Origin: a virus
Virus record (IMG/VR): IMGVR_UViG_3300037285_000072
Location: 1-28,954 of that record
DNA: 28,954 nucleotides
Strand: one strand, 5' to 3'
Shown here piece after piece: positions 6,184 to 13,459 of the stretch; the stretch's first letter is position 1; each line of letters opens with the position of its first letter. The notes beneath the pieces were generated by a model. It did no database searches. It had not been told where the DNA came from and was given only the letters and a program-made list of their open reading frames with translations. A program made the position numbers and the translations under genes.

Positions 6184-6370
6184 TGTTTTCGTCCATTGTT
6201 TTGCCTAGCAGAATAAATGCGTCTGATACTTTTTTTACCGAAGAATAACTTGAATCACCTTTACCATCTCTCATCCTATAAAGGCTGTTTTGATGAACTC
6301 CTGCAAACTTAGAGAAGTTCTGAATGTTGACCATTTTCAGTCTCTCTTGAATTTCCTCTATTTTTAGCAT
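6176..6370 (-). CDS. Small HTH transcription regulator (Cro/XRE-like), 64 aa
   Basis: The start at 6370 (MLKIEEIQERL) is chosen because AAAGG lies about 7 nt upstream; the longer open frame to 6460 would begin with an implausible hydrophobic leader that crosses the promoter region. Residues 15-45 (IQNFSKFAGVHQNSLYRMRDG) fit a helix-turn-helix of the Cro/XRE type with a recognition helix at HQNSLYRM. It stands at the divergent junction with the recombination operon and overlaps the primase gene. It probably binds the inverted repeat at 6400-6423 and controls both directions. Confidence 0.7.
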   Translation of the reverse strand: MLKIEEIQERLKMVNIQNFSKFAGVHQNSLYRMRDGKGDSSYSSVKKVSDAFILLGKTMDENNV

Positions 6371-6399
6371 TTTGAAACCTTTTGTGATTGTGGCTTGAT

Positions 6400-6423
6400 T
6401 TGATGTTGACAGGTTACCATCAA
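6400..6423. promoter_or_regulatory. Operator-like inverted repeat over the rightward promoter
   Basis: TTGATG and CATCAA form perfect arms separated by 12 nt. The -35 hexamer TTGACA (6406-6411) lies between the arms, so a bound regulator would block RNA polymerase. The nearest candidate regulator is the HTH protein at 6176-6370. Confidence 0.5.
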
Positions 6424-6434
6424 CCGCATAAAGT
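6406..6434 (+). promoter_or_regulatory. Sigma70 promoter of the recombination operon
   Basis: TTGACA (consensus) is followed after exactly 17 nt by TAAAGT. Transcription would start near 6441, giving a leader of about 40 nt before the ATG at 6479. It is overlapped by the inverted repeat at 6400-6423. Confidence 0.65.
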
Positions 6435-6478
6435 AGGCAACAGATCAAAACGCAAAACAACTAAATAGGAATTACAAA

Positions 6479-7396
6479 ATGTCATTTTTAAGCCAAGCAA
6501 AAAAGCCAGCAGCAAAGCCCAAGCCGCCGATTATTACAGTCATCGGATCGCCAGGATCGGGCAAGACAAGTTTTGCGGGCACTTTTCCGAATGCAATCTT
6601 TATACAAGCAGAAGACGCCAGTACAGTGTTTGAATCTTGGGATGAGTCAGTTCAGCCGATGATGTTCCCGGTTCTGCCTAAGTCCACAAAAACGGTCAGC
6701 ACGTTTGACACTTTGATCTCTCAACTGCGAGAGCTGGCCACCACGGATCACGACTTCAAGACCGTGGTTGTGGACAGCATAACGGCTTTAAACCTGCGCA
6801 TAGAGCATGAGCTTTGCTTGCAGGACGACGTGGCCACGATTGCCGACGCCGCAGGCGGTTACCATAAAGGCTATACAAAGTCCGCATCAAAGCACGCTGA
6901 CTTTATGGCCGCTTGCGAAATACTGCGAAACCGAAAGGGTATGGCCGTTGTGCTGCTTGGTCATAGCGGCGTGCAAAAGATCAAGAACAGTCCAGATCAA
7001 GGCAGCGAGTACACCATTCACTCGCTAGATATGCACAAGGATTCGGCATCTGTCTACATCAACAACAGCGACGCCGTAATCTACATCAAAAAAGAGGAGA
7101 TGATTACTGGCGCAGAAACCAACAAAAAAGGGCAGACCACAAAGTTTGGCCGAGCCATGCAGACCGGCGAGCGTGTATTGATAACATCCGGCGACGGCTT
7201 GCTTGGCTATGTTTCTGCTAAGTCGCGCTACCCTACGCCCTCAGAGATACCCCTGCCCATCGGCACTAACCCATTGCTGGCCTACATTGCCTTTTACAAC
7301 CAAGGCGCACCAGCAGCACCAGAGGCACCAGAAAAGCAGCAAGAAGAAGTAACACAAACCGACACATTAACCTCAGACGTCAAGGAATCATTATGA
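6479..7396 (+). CDS. Sak4-like RecA-core ATPase, single-strand annealing protein
   Basis: The 305-aa protein has a Walker A G23-SPGSGK-T30 after a short Lys/Pro-rich N-terminus. A Walker B strand, TVVVDS, lies at 95-100. The layout fits the phage AAA_24/Sak4 family, RecA-core proteins that anneal single strands with the help of a cognate SSB. The last 40 residues are Ala/Glu/Gln-rich and probably disordered. A TAGGA site precedes the ATG. Its stop overlaps the start of the SSB-like gene (ATGA), and an exonuclease follows, which is the usual recombination neighbourhood. A more general phage nucleotide-binding role is the alternative. Confidence 0.75.
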   Translation: MSFLSQAKKPAAKPKPPIITVIGSPGSGKTSFAGTFPNAIFIQAEDASTVFESWDESVQPMMFPVLPKSTKTVSTFDTLISQLRELATTDHDFKTVVVDSITALNLRIEHELCLQDDVATIADAAGGYHKGYTKSASKHADFMAACEILRNRKGMAVVLLGHSGVQKIKNSPDQGSEYTIHSLDMHKDSASVYINNSDAVIYIKKEEMITGAETNKKGQTTKFGRAMQTGERVLITSGDGLLGYVSAKSRYPTPSEIPLPIGTNPLLAYIAFYNQGAPAAPEAPEKQQEEVTQTDTLTSDVKESL

Positions 7397-7986
7397 GCTT
7401 TTTCAGCACCAGCGACGGCCAAGAAATTAAAGCAGACGGCAAGTACGAGTCAGGTGGTGGCGACTTGCCGCCGATCCCTAAAGGCACCCAAGTGCTTGCC
7501 GGTATCGACCAGGCCAAGTGGTCAGAGTTTGAAGGAGATCGCTTCATTGATCTGCGCTGGAACATTGTGCGCCCAGAAGAATTTGCAAACCGTAAGATTT
7601 TCCAGAAGGTGCGCGTTAACGACGCAAGCACGAACAAAAAAGACCGGGCGCTCAGGATGCTTGCAGCAATTGACTCAAACGCTGGCGGTAAACTGGTGGC
7701 GGCAGGGTGCGAGCCTACGGACGAAAGCCTGCTCTCATCGCTTGCTAATCGCCCAATGGTCCTAAAGCTGGAAGTGTGGGAGATTGAGAAAGACGACAAC
7801 GGCATACCTGTACCGCCTGCCGAGCGCAAAAAGGGAAACTGGGTCAGCCAGGTAGGCCCTCACACAAAGAAAGCCAGTGACGCGCCGGTAAACCCTATGG
7901 CTGCAAAGCCCGCGGCCCCGTCTCCTGCTGCGGCTGCGGTAGTGCCTGATCCGGTTGACGACTTTGCAGATGACGTACCTTTCTAA
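7393..7986 (+). CDS. Phage single-stranded DNA-binding protein (DUF669-like)
   Basis: The 197-aa protein begins MSFFSTSDGQEI, has a predicted beta-rich core, and ends in DDFADDVPF. That acidic, Phe-terminated tail is the hallmark by which bacterial and phage SSBs recruit partner enzymes. The core resembles the DUF669 family found beside phage annealing proteins. An Ala/Pro linker (about residues 165-185) separates core and tail, as in SSBs. It overlaps the Sak4-like gene and precedes the exonuclease gene. It would coat single strands made by the exonuclease and stimulate annealing. Confidence 0.75.
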   Translation: MSFFSTSDGQEIKADGKYESGGGDLPPIPKGTQVLAGIDQAKWSEFEGDRFIDLRWNIVRPEEFANRKIFQKVRVNDASTNKKDRALRMLAAIDSNAGGKLVAAGCEPTDESLLSSLANRPMVLKLEVWEIEKDDNGIPVPPAERKKGNWVSQVGPHTKKASDAPVNPMAAKPAAPSPAAAAVVPDPVDDFADDVPF

Positions 7987-7993
7987 AACAAGC

Positions 7994-8009
7994 GGGCGCG
8001 AAAGCGCCC
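7994..8009 (+). other. GNRA-loop hairpin between SSB and exonuclease genes
   Basis: GGGCGC-GAAA-GCGCCC is a perfect 6-bp GC stem with a stable GAAA tetraloop. No T run follows, so it is not an intrinsic terminator. It lies 21 nt before the exonuclease start and may set message stability or relative expression. Confidence 0.6.
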
Positions 8010-8029
8010 TAGTACACGCGGAGAAAACA

Positions 8030-8941
8030 ATGATTAACGACACGCAAAGAACAGATCAGTGGTTTAAAGATCGGGCAAACAGGGTGACAGGATCAGTTGC
8101 GGGCGCGGCCCTTGGCGTTTGCCCTTGGCGCAAGCCTGAAGACGTTTTACGCCAGATGGTCCGTCAGCATCACGGCCTGCCCGATGAAAACAACCTAGAC
8201 GGCAACCCGGCCATTCAGTACGGCAACAACCACGAGCGGGCAGCTATCCTGGCGTTTATGAAAAAAACCGGCATAGATGTGTTTGACGTTGGCTTTCTGC
8301 CTATTGAACATTGGAGTGGCGCAAGCCCTGACGGCATTACAAACGACGGCGCTGTGCTTGAAATTAAGTGCCCGTTCGGCAAGCGCAAAGACCTTGTGCC
8401 AGATTTTAAGCCGCTGGCAGATCAGCCGCATTATTACGCCCAGGTGCAGCTTGAAATGATGGCAGCGGGCAAAACAAAGGCATACTTTGCACAATACCGG
8501 CCTGCTATTGGTGACGTTTTTGGCGATGATTACGCGCCCGAGGTTGTAGAGGTTGAGGTGATTAAGGTTGACCATTTATGGAAGCTAGATAACCTTTCTC
8601 GGCTAGAAGAATTTTATGAAATGTACTTGGTTGAGCTAGACAACCCCGCCCACCTTGAACCGTTGCGGGTCATCCTAAACGAGCCCCGGCATCAGCAGAT
8701 GATTGATCACATCGGCGAGCTAGACGACAAAATAGCTATGGCCACAGAGGCTCGTAAAGCCGCAATCGCCGACCTGATTGAAATGGCAGGCGGCAAGAAC
8801 GCGGATATCTGCGGGCGAAAGCTGACACTGGTCAAACGCAAAGGATCAATAAGCTACGCCAAGGCATTGAAGGCGCTGGCACCGGGTGCGGATCTTAGCG
8901 GCTATGAAGGGAAAGAAAGCGAGAGCTGGCGTCTTTCCTGA
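8030..8941 (+). CDS. YqaJ/lambda-exonuclease-type recombinase nuclease
   Basis: The ATG at 8030 has GGAG about 6 nt upstream; the longer open frame to 7955 would overlap the SSB gene and the hairpin. The protein has 303 aa. It shows the PD-(D/E)xK core of the YqaJ family: E69 (NNHERAA), S99-P-D101-G, E111-I-K113 and HYYAQVQLEM (134-143). It should degrade one strand of a DNA duplex 5' to 3', giving the substrate for the annealing protein. The C-terminal part (about 225-280) has a charged helical region. The order ATPase, SSB, exonuclease makes a complete phage recombination set. Confidence 0.85.
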   Translation: MINDTQRTDQWFKDRANRVTGSVAGAALGVCPWRKPEDVLRQMVRQHHGLPDENNLDGNPAIQYGNNHERAAILAFMKKTGIDVFDVGFLPIEHWSGASPDGITNDGAVLEIKCPFGKRKDLVPDFKPLADQPHYYAQVQLEMMAAGKTKAYFAQYRPAIGDVFGDDYAPEVVEVEVIKVDHLWKLDNLSRLEEFYEMYLVELDNPAHLEPLRVILNEPRHQQMIDHIGELDDKIAMATEARKAAIADLIEMAGGKNADICGRKLTLVKRKGSISYAKALKALAPGADLSGYEGKESESWRLS

Positions 8942-9039
8942 TACAATAACCCTGCGGCGAGTGGCTTAGCGGCCACGCTCGGAATCAGCACCCGACGCCG
9001 TTTTGCTTTCCCTGTGCTGACCTTGCTGAAGGTTAAAAA
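8942..9039 (+). other. Structured 98-nt leader before the helicase gene
   Basis: No gene is seen. CGAG-TGGC (8958-8965) can pair with GCCA (8972-8975) and CTCG (8978-8981), with a two-base bulge. GCGGCG near 8954-8959 can pair with CGCCG at 8996-9000. This may be a branched RNA leader. A ribosome binding site (AAGG) lies before the ATG at 9040. Confidence 0.35.
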
Positions 9040-10917
9040 ATGAAACTTATACCCCGCGATTATCAAACCGCCGCACACGACGCTGTAATAAAATGGTGGA
9101 AGCATACAACCAGTCCGTGTCTGGTAGAGGCAGCAACGGGTTCAGGCAAATCAATCATCATTGCCATGCTAGCCGAAACCCTGCACAGCATAAGCAAAGG
9201 CAAGCGAGTGTTGTGTCTTGCGCCGTCTTCCGAGCTTATTGTTCAAAATAGCGAGAAGTACGCGGCCACTGGCAACCCTTGCAGCGTTTACAGCGCCAGC
9301 ATTGGCAAGTCACTGCGGCACCCGGTTGTGTTCGCAACAGAAGGCACGTTTAAAGCCGTCGCAAAGCGTCTAGGCCACGAGTTTGCGGGCGTCATTATAG
9401 ATGAGTGCCACCGCATAACGCCGACCGTAAAAGCGATAATAGACGACATGAAAGAGGGCAATCCTAACCTTAGGATTTGCGGGCTATCAGCTACGCCATA
9501 TCGATTGGGTGACGGCTTTGTTTTTGCGCAGATGCCGAATGGCAAGCCTGTGCCAGAATCAAGTTCTCGTGATCCGTACTTTACGCGCCTAGTTTATTAC
9601 ATCGGTGCGCCTGAACTTATAGATCGCGACTACCTGACCCCGCCAGTCATCGGCGAAATAAACGCGGACCAGTACGACGTTAGCGGATTAAAAGTACAGA
9701 AGAACGGCCAATACTCAAAGAAAAGCATTGACCAAGCGTTTGAGGGGTGGGGCAGAAAGACAGCGGGCATTGTTGCCGACATTGTGGAAAAAACACACGA
9801 CCGAATGGGCGTGATGATCTTTGCCGCAACCGTTCGACATGCGGAAGAAATAATGGCAAGCCTGCCACCAGAAAATAGCCGCATGATCGCAGGCAGCATA
9901 AACACCAACAAAACAGACCGCGCCCGGCTGATCAGCGATTTTAAAAACCGCCGCTTTAAATTCTTTGTTAACGTCAACATTTTAACCACGGGGTTTGACG
10001 CGCCGCATGTTGATGCCATTGCCATTTTACGTGCCACCGAATCGGTAAGCCTGTTACAGCAAATCATTGGCCGAGCATTGCGCAAGCACGATGCCAAGCG
10101 GGATGCGCTGATTCTTGACTACGCTGGAAACATTGATAAGCATTGCCCAGACGGTGATTTGTTCGCGCCAGAGATTAAGGCGGCGTACCAGGGCGGCGAG
10201 AAGATGCCAATAGATGCAATCTGTGAATTTTGCAGCGCCGTTAACACGTTTACCGCCAGGCCAAACAGCGAAGGCATGGGCATAGATAAGTGGGGCTATT
10301 TTTTAGACCTGACCGGGCACCGGGTCAACACAGAAACAGACCCCGATAAGCCAGAGAAAGAAATGCCCGCACATTTTGGCAGACGTTGCACCAACTCTGT
10401 GAAGGTTGGGCACGAGTATCAGCGTTGCGATTACTACTGGACCGGCAAGGATTGCCCGGCCTGCGATCACAAAAACGACATAGCCGCCAGGTATTGCGAG
10501 ATTTGCCGAGAGGAGCTTATAGACCCAAACGCCAAATTGGTTTCAGACTTTAAGCATCAGAAGCGAAGCCCACACGAAAAACAGACCGATGAGGTTATAT
10601 CGATGGACGTTGTGAGCACGCTAAGCCGGTCAGGCGCGGATATGTTGCGGGTAGAGATGCAAACCACGCACCGCCGGTTTTCTCTTTTCTATGTCATAAA
10701 CAGCGAAAAGGATTTTATTAAGCGCAAGACCGATGCGTTTTTACAGGTCACAGGCGGCGGGCAGGATGCGCCAAAAACAGTGACATACCAAAAAAACAAA
10801 GAAAGCGGATTCTACGACGTGTATGGATTTAACCGGCCAACCGATGAGCAAGATCTGCAAGACAAAATAGGCTGTACGGTTGATGAATTTGCAGAACGGC
10901 AAAAGGCGATAATATGA
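9040..10917 (+). CDS. SF2 DNA helicase with C-terminal zinc ribbon
   Basis: The 625-aa protein has all main superfamily 2 motifs: a Q-motif-like RDYQ (6-9), motif I ATGSGKS (32-38), motif II DECH (121-124), motif III SATP (150-153), motif V TTGFDAP (316-322) and motif VI QQIIGRALRK (340-349). Beyond the helicase core there are Cys pairs at 395/398 and a zinc ribbon C472-x2-C475...C486-x2-C489. The family includes phage helicases that remodel forks and recombination intermediates. It lies between the exonuclease and the VRR-NUC nuclease and overlaps the latter by an ATGA junction. It probably supports replication restart or recombination; the DNA substrate is not known. Confidence 0.85.
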   Translation: MKLIPRDYQTAAHDAVIKWWKHTTSPCLVEAATGSGKSIIIAMLAETLHSISKGKRVLCLAPSSELIVQNSEKYAATGNPCSVYSASIGKSLRHPVVFATEGTFKAVAKRLGHEFAGVIIDECHRITPTVKAIIDDMKEGNPNLRICGLSATPYRLGDGFVFAQMPNGKPVPESSSRDPYFTRLVYYIGAPELIDRDYLTPPVIGEINADQYDVSGLKVQKNGQYSKKSIDQAFEGWGRKTAGIVADIVEKTHDRMGVMIFAATVRHAEEIMASLPPENSRMIAGSINTNKTDRARLISDFKNRRFKFFVNVNILTTGFDAPHVDAIAILRATESVSLLQQIIGRALRKHDAKRDALILDYAGNIDKHCPDGDLFAPEIKAAYQGGEKMPIDAICEFCSAVNTFTARPNSEGMGIDKWGYFLDLTGHRVNTETDPDKPEKEMPAHFGRRCTNSVKVGHEYQRCDYYWTGKDCPACDHKNDIAARYCEICREELIDPNAKLVSDFKHQKRSPHEKQTDEVISMDVVSTLSRSGADMLRVEMQTTHRRFSLFYVINSEKDFIKRKTDAFLQVTGGGQDAPKTVTYQKNKESGFYDVYGFNRPTDEQDLQDKIGCTVDEFAERQKAII

Positions 10918-11324
10918 AAATGCCCGATTTTTTAAAAGTGTACGGCAACACCAACTACCGTGGCCCTTGCCCACCTGAAAGCGCCGAGCAGATTACGTTC
11001 TTTGCAGAGATTCGACGCCGATATCCTGACACTTATGGCAAGCTGGCACTGCACCCGAAGAACGAGGCCGTTCGAAACGGCAAGCAGTTTAATGTATTGG
11101 CTATGGACAAGGCTTTAGGGATGACGCCAGGCGCTTCTGACGTGATTATACCTTTGGGCTTTGTTTGTGAGATGAAGCGAAAAAACCACGTTTTGAGCAA
11201 ATGGCAACCCGGCCAGATCGAATACCTGCAAGCCGTACACGACGCTGGGGGCTTCGCTTGTGTTGCTCTTGGCTGGATAGCAGCAATGGAGGCGCTAGAA
11301 GAATGGATAAGCCAGCGGACCTAA
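10914..11324 (+). CDS. VRR-NUC family nuclease
   Basis: The 136-aa protein is within the usual length of stand-alone phage VRR-NUC proteins. It shows HPKNE (47-51), then G73-A-S-D76-V-I-I-P, E86-M-K88 and KWQPGQIEYL (97-105). That is the D...E-x-K catalytic core followed by the conserved Gln helix. Such nucleases cut structured DNA, with relatives acting on flaps or Holliday-type junctions. The start overlaps the helicase stop, which suggests a joint role in processing recombination or replication intermediates. Confidence 0.8.
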   Translation: MKMPDFLKVYGNTNYRGPCPPESAEQITFFAEIRRRYPDTYGKLALHPKNEAVRNGKQFNVLAMDKALGMTPGASDVIIPLGFVCEMKRKNHVLSKWQPGQIEYLQAVHDAGGFACVALGWIAAMEALEEWISQRT

Positions 11325-11476
11325 TCAGCCGGGTAATGAACGGGACGGCAAACTATGCGGACCTGCCCTCGTACCTTAAATCAGCAATGGGCCTGCCCAT
11401 CTATAACCGGGCCTGCGCAGTGCTTGCGGAGCCAACAAAGGGGGCCATGCGGGCAAAGCTAAACGCCGAGCCCTAA
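11303..11476 (+). CDS. Small hypothetical protein, 57 aa
   Basis: The ATG at 11303 lies inside the end of the nuclease gene with an AGAAG-type ribosome binding site. The protein reads MDKPADLISRVMNGTANYAD, then LPSYLKSAMGLPIYNRACAV and a short charged C-terminus. It resembles a small protein often seen next to phage replication nucleases, but I cannot name its function. It has one Cys and predicted helices. It is the last gene of the recombination run, and a promoter-like region follows. Confidence 0.6.
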   Translation: MDKPADLISRVMNGTANYADLPSYLKSAMGLPIYNRACAVLAEPTKGAMRAKLNAEP

Positions 11477-11535
11477 AGCGTGCGCGGGCTTATAGAGACC
11501 GAAGCATTACGCCTGCATAAATTGCGATCTTAGAG

Positions 11536-11564
11536 TTTACATTAACTCATTGCTGGTTTATTGT
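11536..11564 (+). promoter_or_regulatory. Probable promoter for the 11595 gene group
   Basis: TTTACA is followed after 17 nt by TATTGT, and the ATG at 11595 has AAGGAG. The spacer contains TTAACTCA, a half-site of the 3340-3359 palindrome. The 118-nt gap between 11476 and 11595 holds no gene. Confidence 0.45.
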
Positions 11565-11594
11565 TAACGCACGAATAACGAAAAGGAGAATGTC

Positions 11595-12221
11595 ATGCAC
11601 GCAGATTTAATTTGGCTAGCAGAGAATGTCAGTAAGTGGCACAACAAAATGGATAGAATTTCAAGGCAACCGAATAGCGTTAGCTGGTTTGACCAAGTTT
11701 TATTCCCAGGCTGGAAGGGCTTTACCCGCGAGCAATGGCAAGCCGCTCGCGATGAGCTAAAAAAAGTCACACCCTGGCAAGTTGCAGAAGATGAGATCCT
11801 GATGGAAGAATCCAGCCTTACAAAGTTCTGCAATGAGATAGGGGCAACACTTTACTGGCAGTCCGAGCAAGACAGCCGGGCAAAGCTGCACCCCGACACC
11901 CACAATGAAAATCCATTCACCACACCCGATGAGGACGAAGCCTGGGAAGAAGCAGAGCATCGCATGAACGCTATTGCCCGAAACGGCAACGACGGTGACG
12001 CATATCCACAGGCCCGTCAGCTACGCTATCAGGATGACGACGGCGGAGACTGGATAGACAAAGCAGCACGCACGCTAACGCCGCAGGAGTTCCGGGGCGC
12101 GATGCGATTTACGATAGGGAAGTACAACCGGCGCATGGGCAAAAAAGACGATCTGATTAGCGAGATTGAGAAGATGCGCGATTACTGTAATCGCTGGTTG
12201 GAAGTGGAGCAGGGGCGATGA
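11595..12221 (+). CDS. Hypothetical early protein, 208 aa
   Basis: A strong AAGGAG site precedes the ATG. The protein is hydrophilic and rich in Trp, Asp and Glu. A helical N-terminal half (WFDQVLFPGWKGFTREQWQAARDELKK at about 31-57) is followed by an acidic middle (DEDEAWEEAEHRM, about 110-122) and a charged helical end (KKDDLISEIEKMRDYCNRW). No known catalytic pattern is visible. It starts a group of three overlapping genes (11595-12618). The acidic middle could mimic DNA or bind a basic protein, but that is speculation. Confidence 0.65.
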   Translation: MHADLIWLAENVSKWHNKMDRISRQPNSVSWFDQVLFPGWKGFTREQWQAARDELKKVTPWQVAEDEILMEESSLTKFCNEIGATLYWQSEQDSRAKLHPDTHNENPFTTPDEDEAWEEAEHRMNAIARNGNDGDAYPQARQLRYQDDDGGDWIDKAARTLTPQEFRGAMRFTIGKYNRRMGKKDDLISEIEKMRDYCNRWLEVEQGR

Positions 12222-12421
12222 CCTCAACACAAAAACAAGGCAACCGACTAATGCACGCAAAAATGGAAATCAAGGCACTCAACGTCAAGCTGGCGCAACA
12301 AGCAGACTTGATCGCACGTCTTACAGTGATGAACGCGAAAGCCCAGTACGACAAACGAGAGAACTTCAGGATCGCGGATCAGGCTTTTAAGTTGCTTGGG
12401 CAAATTAAGGGGGATGTATAG
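12218..12421 (+). CDS. Small coiled-coil protein, 67 aa
   Basis: The ATG overlaps the previous stop (ATGA) and is preceded by GGAG. Residues 15-60 have a heptad-like pattern (MEIKALNVKLAQQADLIARL) and would form a long helix or coiled coil. There are no Cys and no transmembrane segment. The stop overlaps the GTG start of the next gene. The function is unknown; dimerisation or binding to another small phage protein is plausible. Confidence 0.55.
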   Translation: MTSTQKQGNRLMHAKMEIKALNVKLAQQADLIARLTVMNAKAQYDKRENFRIADQAFKLLGQIKGDV

Positions 12422-12618
12422 TGGCAAACGAAGCTGATGAAGCAGACAACATAATAGAGGCAAACCTACAAATAGCGTTGCAGAATGCACGACGGCAGGT
12501 TCACACACACCCTTTTACCGGCCTGTGCCGAAATTGTTCGGATCACATTGATCAGGGGGCCTTTTGTGACGCTTTTTGTCGTAATGACTATGAGCAGAGG
12601 GCAATATTTAACAGGTAA
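12421..12618 (+). CDS. Small zinc-finger protein (TraR/DksA-like finger), 65 aa
   Basis: The start is GTG at 12421, sharing one base with the upstream TAG. The first 30 residues are acidic then helical (MANEADEADNIIEANLQIAL). A four-Cys finger follows: C36-x2-C39-x9-C49-x3-C53. The arrangement recalls the zinc finger of short phage TraR/DksA-type proteins, which bind RNA polymerase in its secondary channel, and the acidic N-terminus would suit that. The spacing is not decisive, and a general small zinc protein is the alternative. A bidirectional terminator follows directly. Confidence 0.55.
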   Translation: MANEADEADNIIEANLQIALQNARRQVHTHPFTGLCRNCSDHIDQGAFCDAFCRNDYEQRAIFNR

Positions 12619-12623
12619 AGAAA

Positions 12624-12639
12624 AGCCCCGCGAGGGGCT
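12624..12639. terminator. Bidirectional intrinsic terminator between convergent genes
   Basis: AGCCCC-GCGA-GGGGCT is a perfect 6-bp stem. On the minus strand it is followed by TTTCTTT, a good terminator for the repressor gene, whose stop lies within the stem. On the plus strand ATTTGAT follows, so termination there is probably weaker. Confidence 0.75.
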
Positions 12640-12877
12640 ATTTGATAAGTATCCGCGCAATCTGCTCAATGTGCATTTCCTTGTACTCTACCGGCAACCC
12701 TGCCAGATCAACGAGCGCCGACTGCACCCGGTAGAAACTTTCTTTCTTCGGGTTCCGCTTGGCCGCTTTCCACACGCTCAGAATGTTAGTACCTAAACCA
12801 GATGCTTTTGATAAGTCACGCTGATCGACGCCGCAGTAGTGCGCGACAGCCAGTAAAAGATACACGTCAAGCCTCAT
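12638..12877 (-). CDS. Cro-like HTH repressor, 79 aa
   Basis: The protein has a predicted helix-turn-helix at residues 14-37 (CGVDQRDLSKASGLGTNILSVW), followed by a basic patch (KAAKRNPKKESFYRV) and a short C-terminal dimerisation region. The length is typical of phage Cro proteins. AAGGG lies 8 nt before the ATG. It is transcribed divergently from the 12951-15027 operon across a 73-nt gap that holds a good promoter flanked by TTGTGTT/AACACAA arms. It most likely represses that promoter, and possibly the 3348 promoter with the same motif. Confidence 0.7.
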   Translation of the reverse strand: MRLDVYLLLAVAHYCGVDQRDLSKASGLGTNILSVWKAAKRNPKKESFYRVQSALVDLAGLPVEYKEMHIEQIARILIK

Positions 12878-12891
12878 AAAAATATTCCCTT

Positions 12892-12932
12892 TTGTGTTTA
12901 CAGTTGTCCAATAAGGCTATATATTAACACAA
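12892..12932 (+). promoter_or_regulatory. Promoter of the 12951-15027 operon with operator arms
   Basis: TTTACA (12897-12902) and TATATT (12920-12925) are separated by 17 nt. The promoter is bracketed by TTGTGTT (12892-12898) and its reverse complement AACACAA (12926-12932). ATATTAACACAA (12921-12932) is identical to 12 nt of the palindrome at 3340-3359. Confidence 0.65.
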
Positions 12933-12950
12933 CACTAAAGAGGAAGTCAC

Positions 12951-13166
12951 ATGCGAACACGTAACCAAACCACGACAAGCAACCCGGCACCAGCAATCAG
13001 CGTGCTTTTCTGCATAATTGTTGTCGCGCTAATTCTAAGCAGCAAAGATGCGCAAGACGATTTAGTGGGAAAGCAGGCGAACTATTGCGAAATGAGAAAG
13101 ATTTATATTGACAGCGATTCAGAATATGGCTGGCCCAAACTCGACGGATATGAGGAATGCAAATGA
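12951..13166 (+). CDS. Small membrane-anchored protein, 71 aa
   Basis: An AGAGGAAG site precedes the ATG. Residues 14-30 (APAISVLFCIIVVALIL) form one transmembrane helix or an uncleaved signal anchor after a short basic N-terminus. The rest is a small exported or cytoplasmic domain with Cys near 46 and 70 and the sequence EYGWPKLDGYEECK. Proteins with this membrane helix and YGWP-type end are found among phage early genes, with no known role that I can name. It overlaps the next gene (ATGA) and is first in its operon, which could suit a superinfection or host-membrane function. Confidence 0.6.
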   Translation: MRTRNQTTTSNPAPAISVLFCIIVVALILSSKDAQDDLVGKQANYCEMRKIYIDSDSEYGWPKLDGYEECK

Positions 13167-13459
13167 CTGATACAAAGTTTACGCCAGGGCCTTGGAGGCT
13201 TGGATACGGACATACTGTTGTTGCTGACAGCACAGAGGGGCTAACCATCAGGGGTAGCACAGAGCCGGAATATTACGGCGGAAACATGATTGCGGAGTCT
13301 GTGGCCTCAGCAAACTGTCACTTAATCTCCGCAGCCCCTGAGCTTTACGAAGCTTTGCGCAACATTGTGGAATCTGGCGAGATACCTTACTGCCAGACAA
13401 GCCCACTTGTTGTTGCTGCCAAGACTGCACTATCCAAGGCAAAAGGAGATACAGAATGA
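13163..13459 (+). CDS. Phage 'TPGPW' early protein, copy 1, 98 aa
   Basis: The start at 13163 (MTDTKFTPGPW) has GAGGA upstream and overlaps the previous stop as ATGA; the ATG two codons earlier is less likely. The pattern TPGPW, a variable middle, then CHLISAAPELYEALRNIV and a closing ALSKAKGDTE is a widespread phage family of unknown role. The next gene shares the first 11 residues and a similar end, so the two are paralogues. The family has no known catalytic residue. Small size and position argue for an early accessory function. Confidence 0.65.
   Translation: MTDTKFTPGPWRLGYGHTVVADSTEGLTIRGSTEPEYYGGNMIAESVASANCHLISAAPELYEALRNIVESGEIPYCQTSPLVVAAKTALSKAKGDTE

Noticed and set aside
8195-8575. 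126-aa leftward ORF within the exonuclease gene
   Set aside because: The exonuclease catalytic motifs are on the other strand, so this is a shadow frame.
12951-13166. Spanin or holin identity for the 71-aa membrane protein
   Set aside because: It sits in the early operon and has only one membrane helix and no lipobox or coiled coil.
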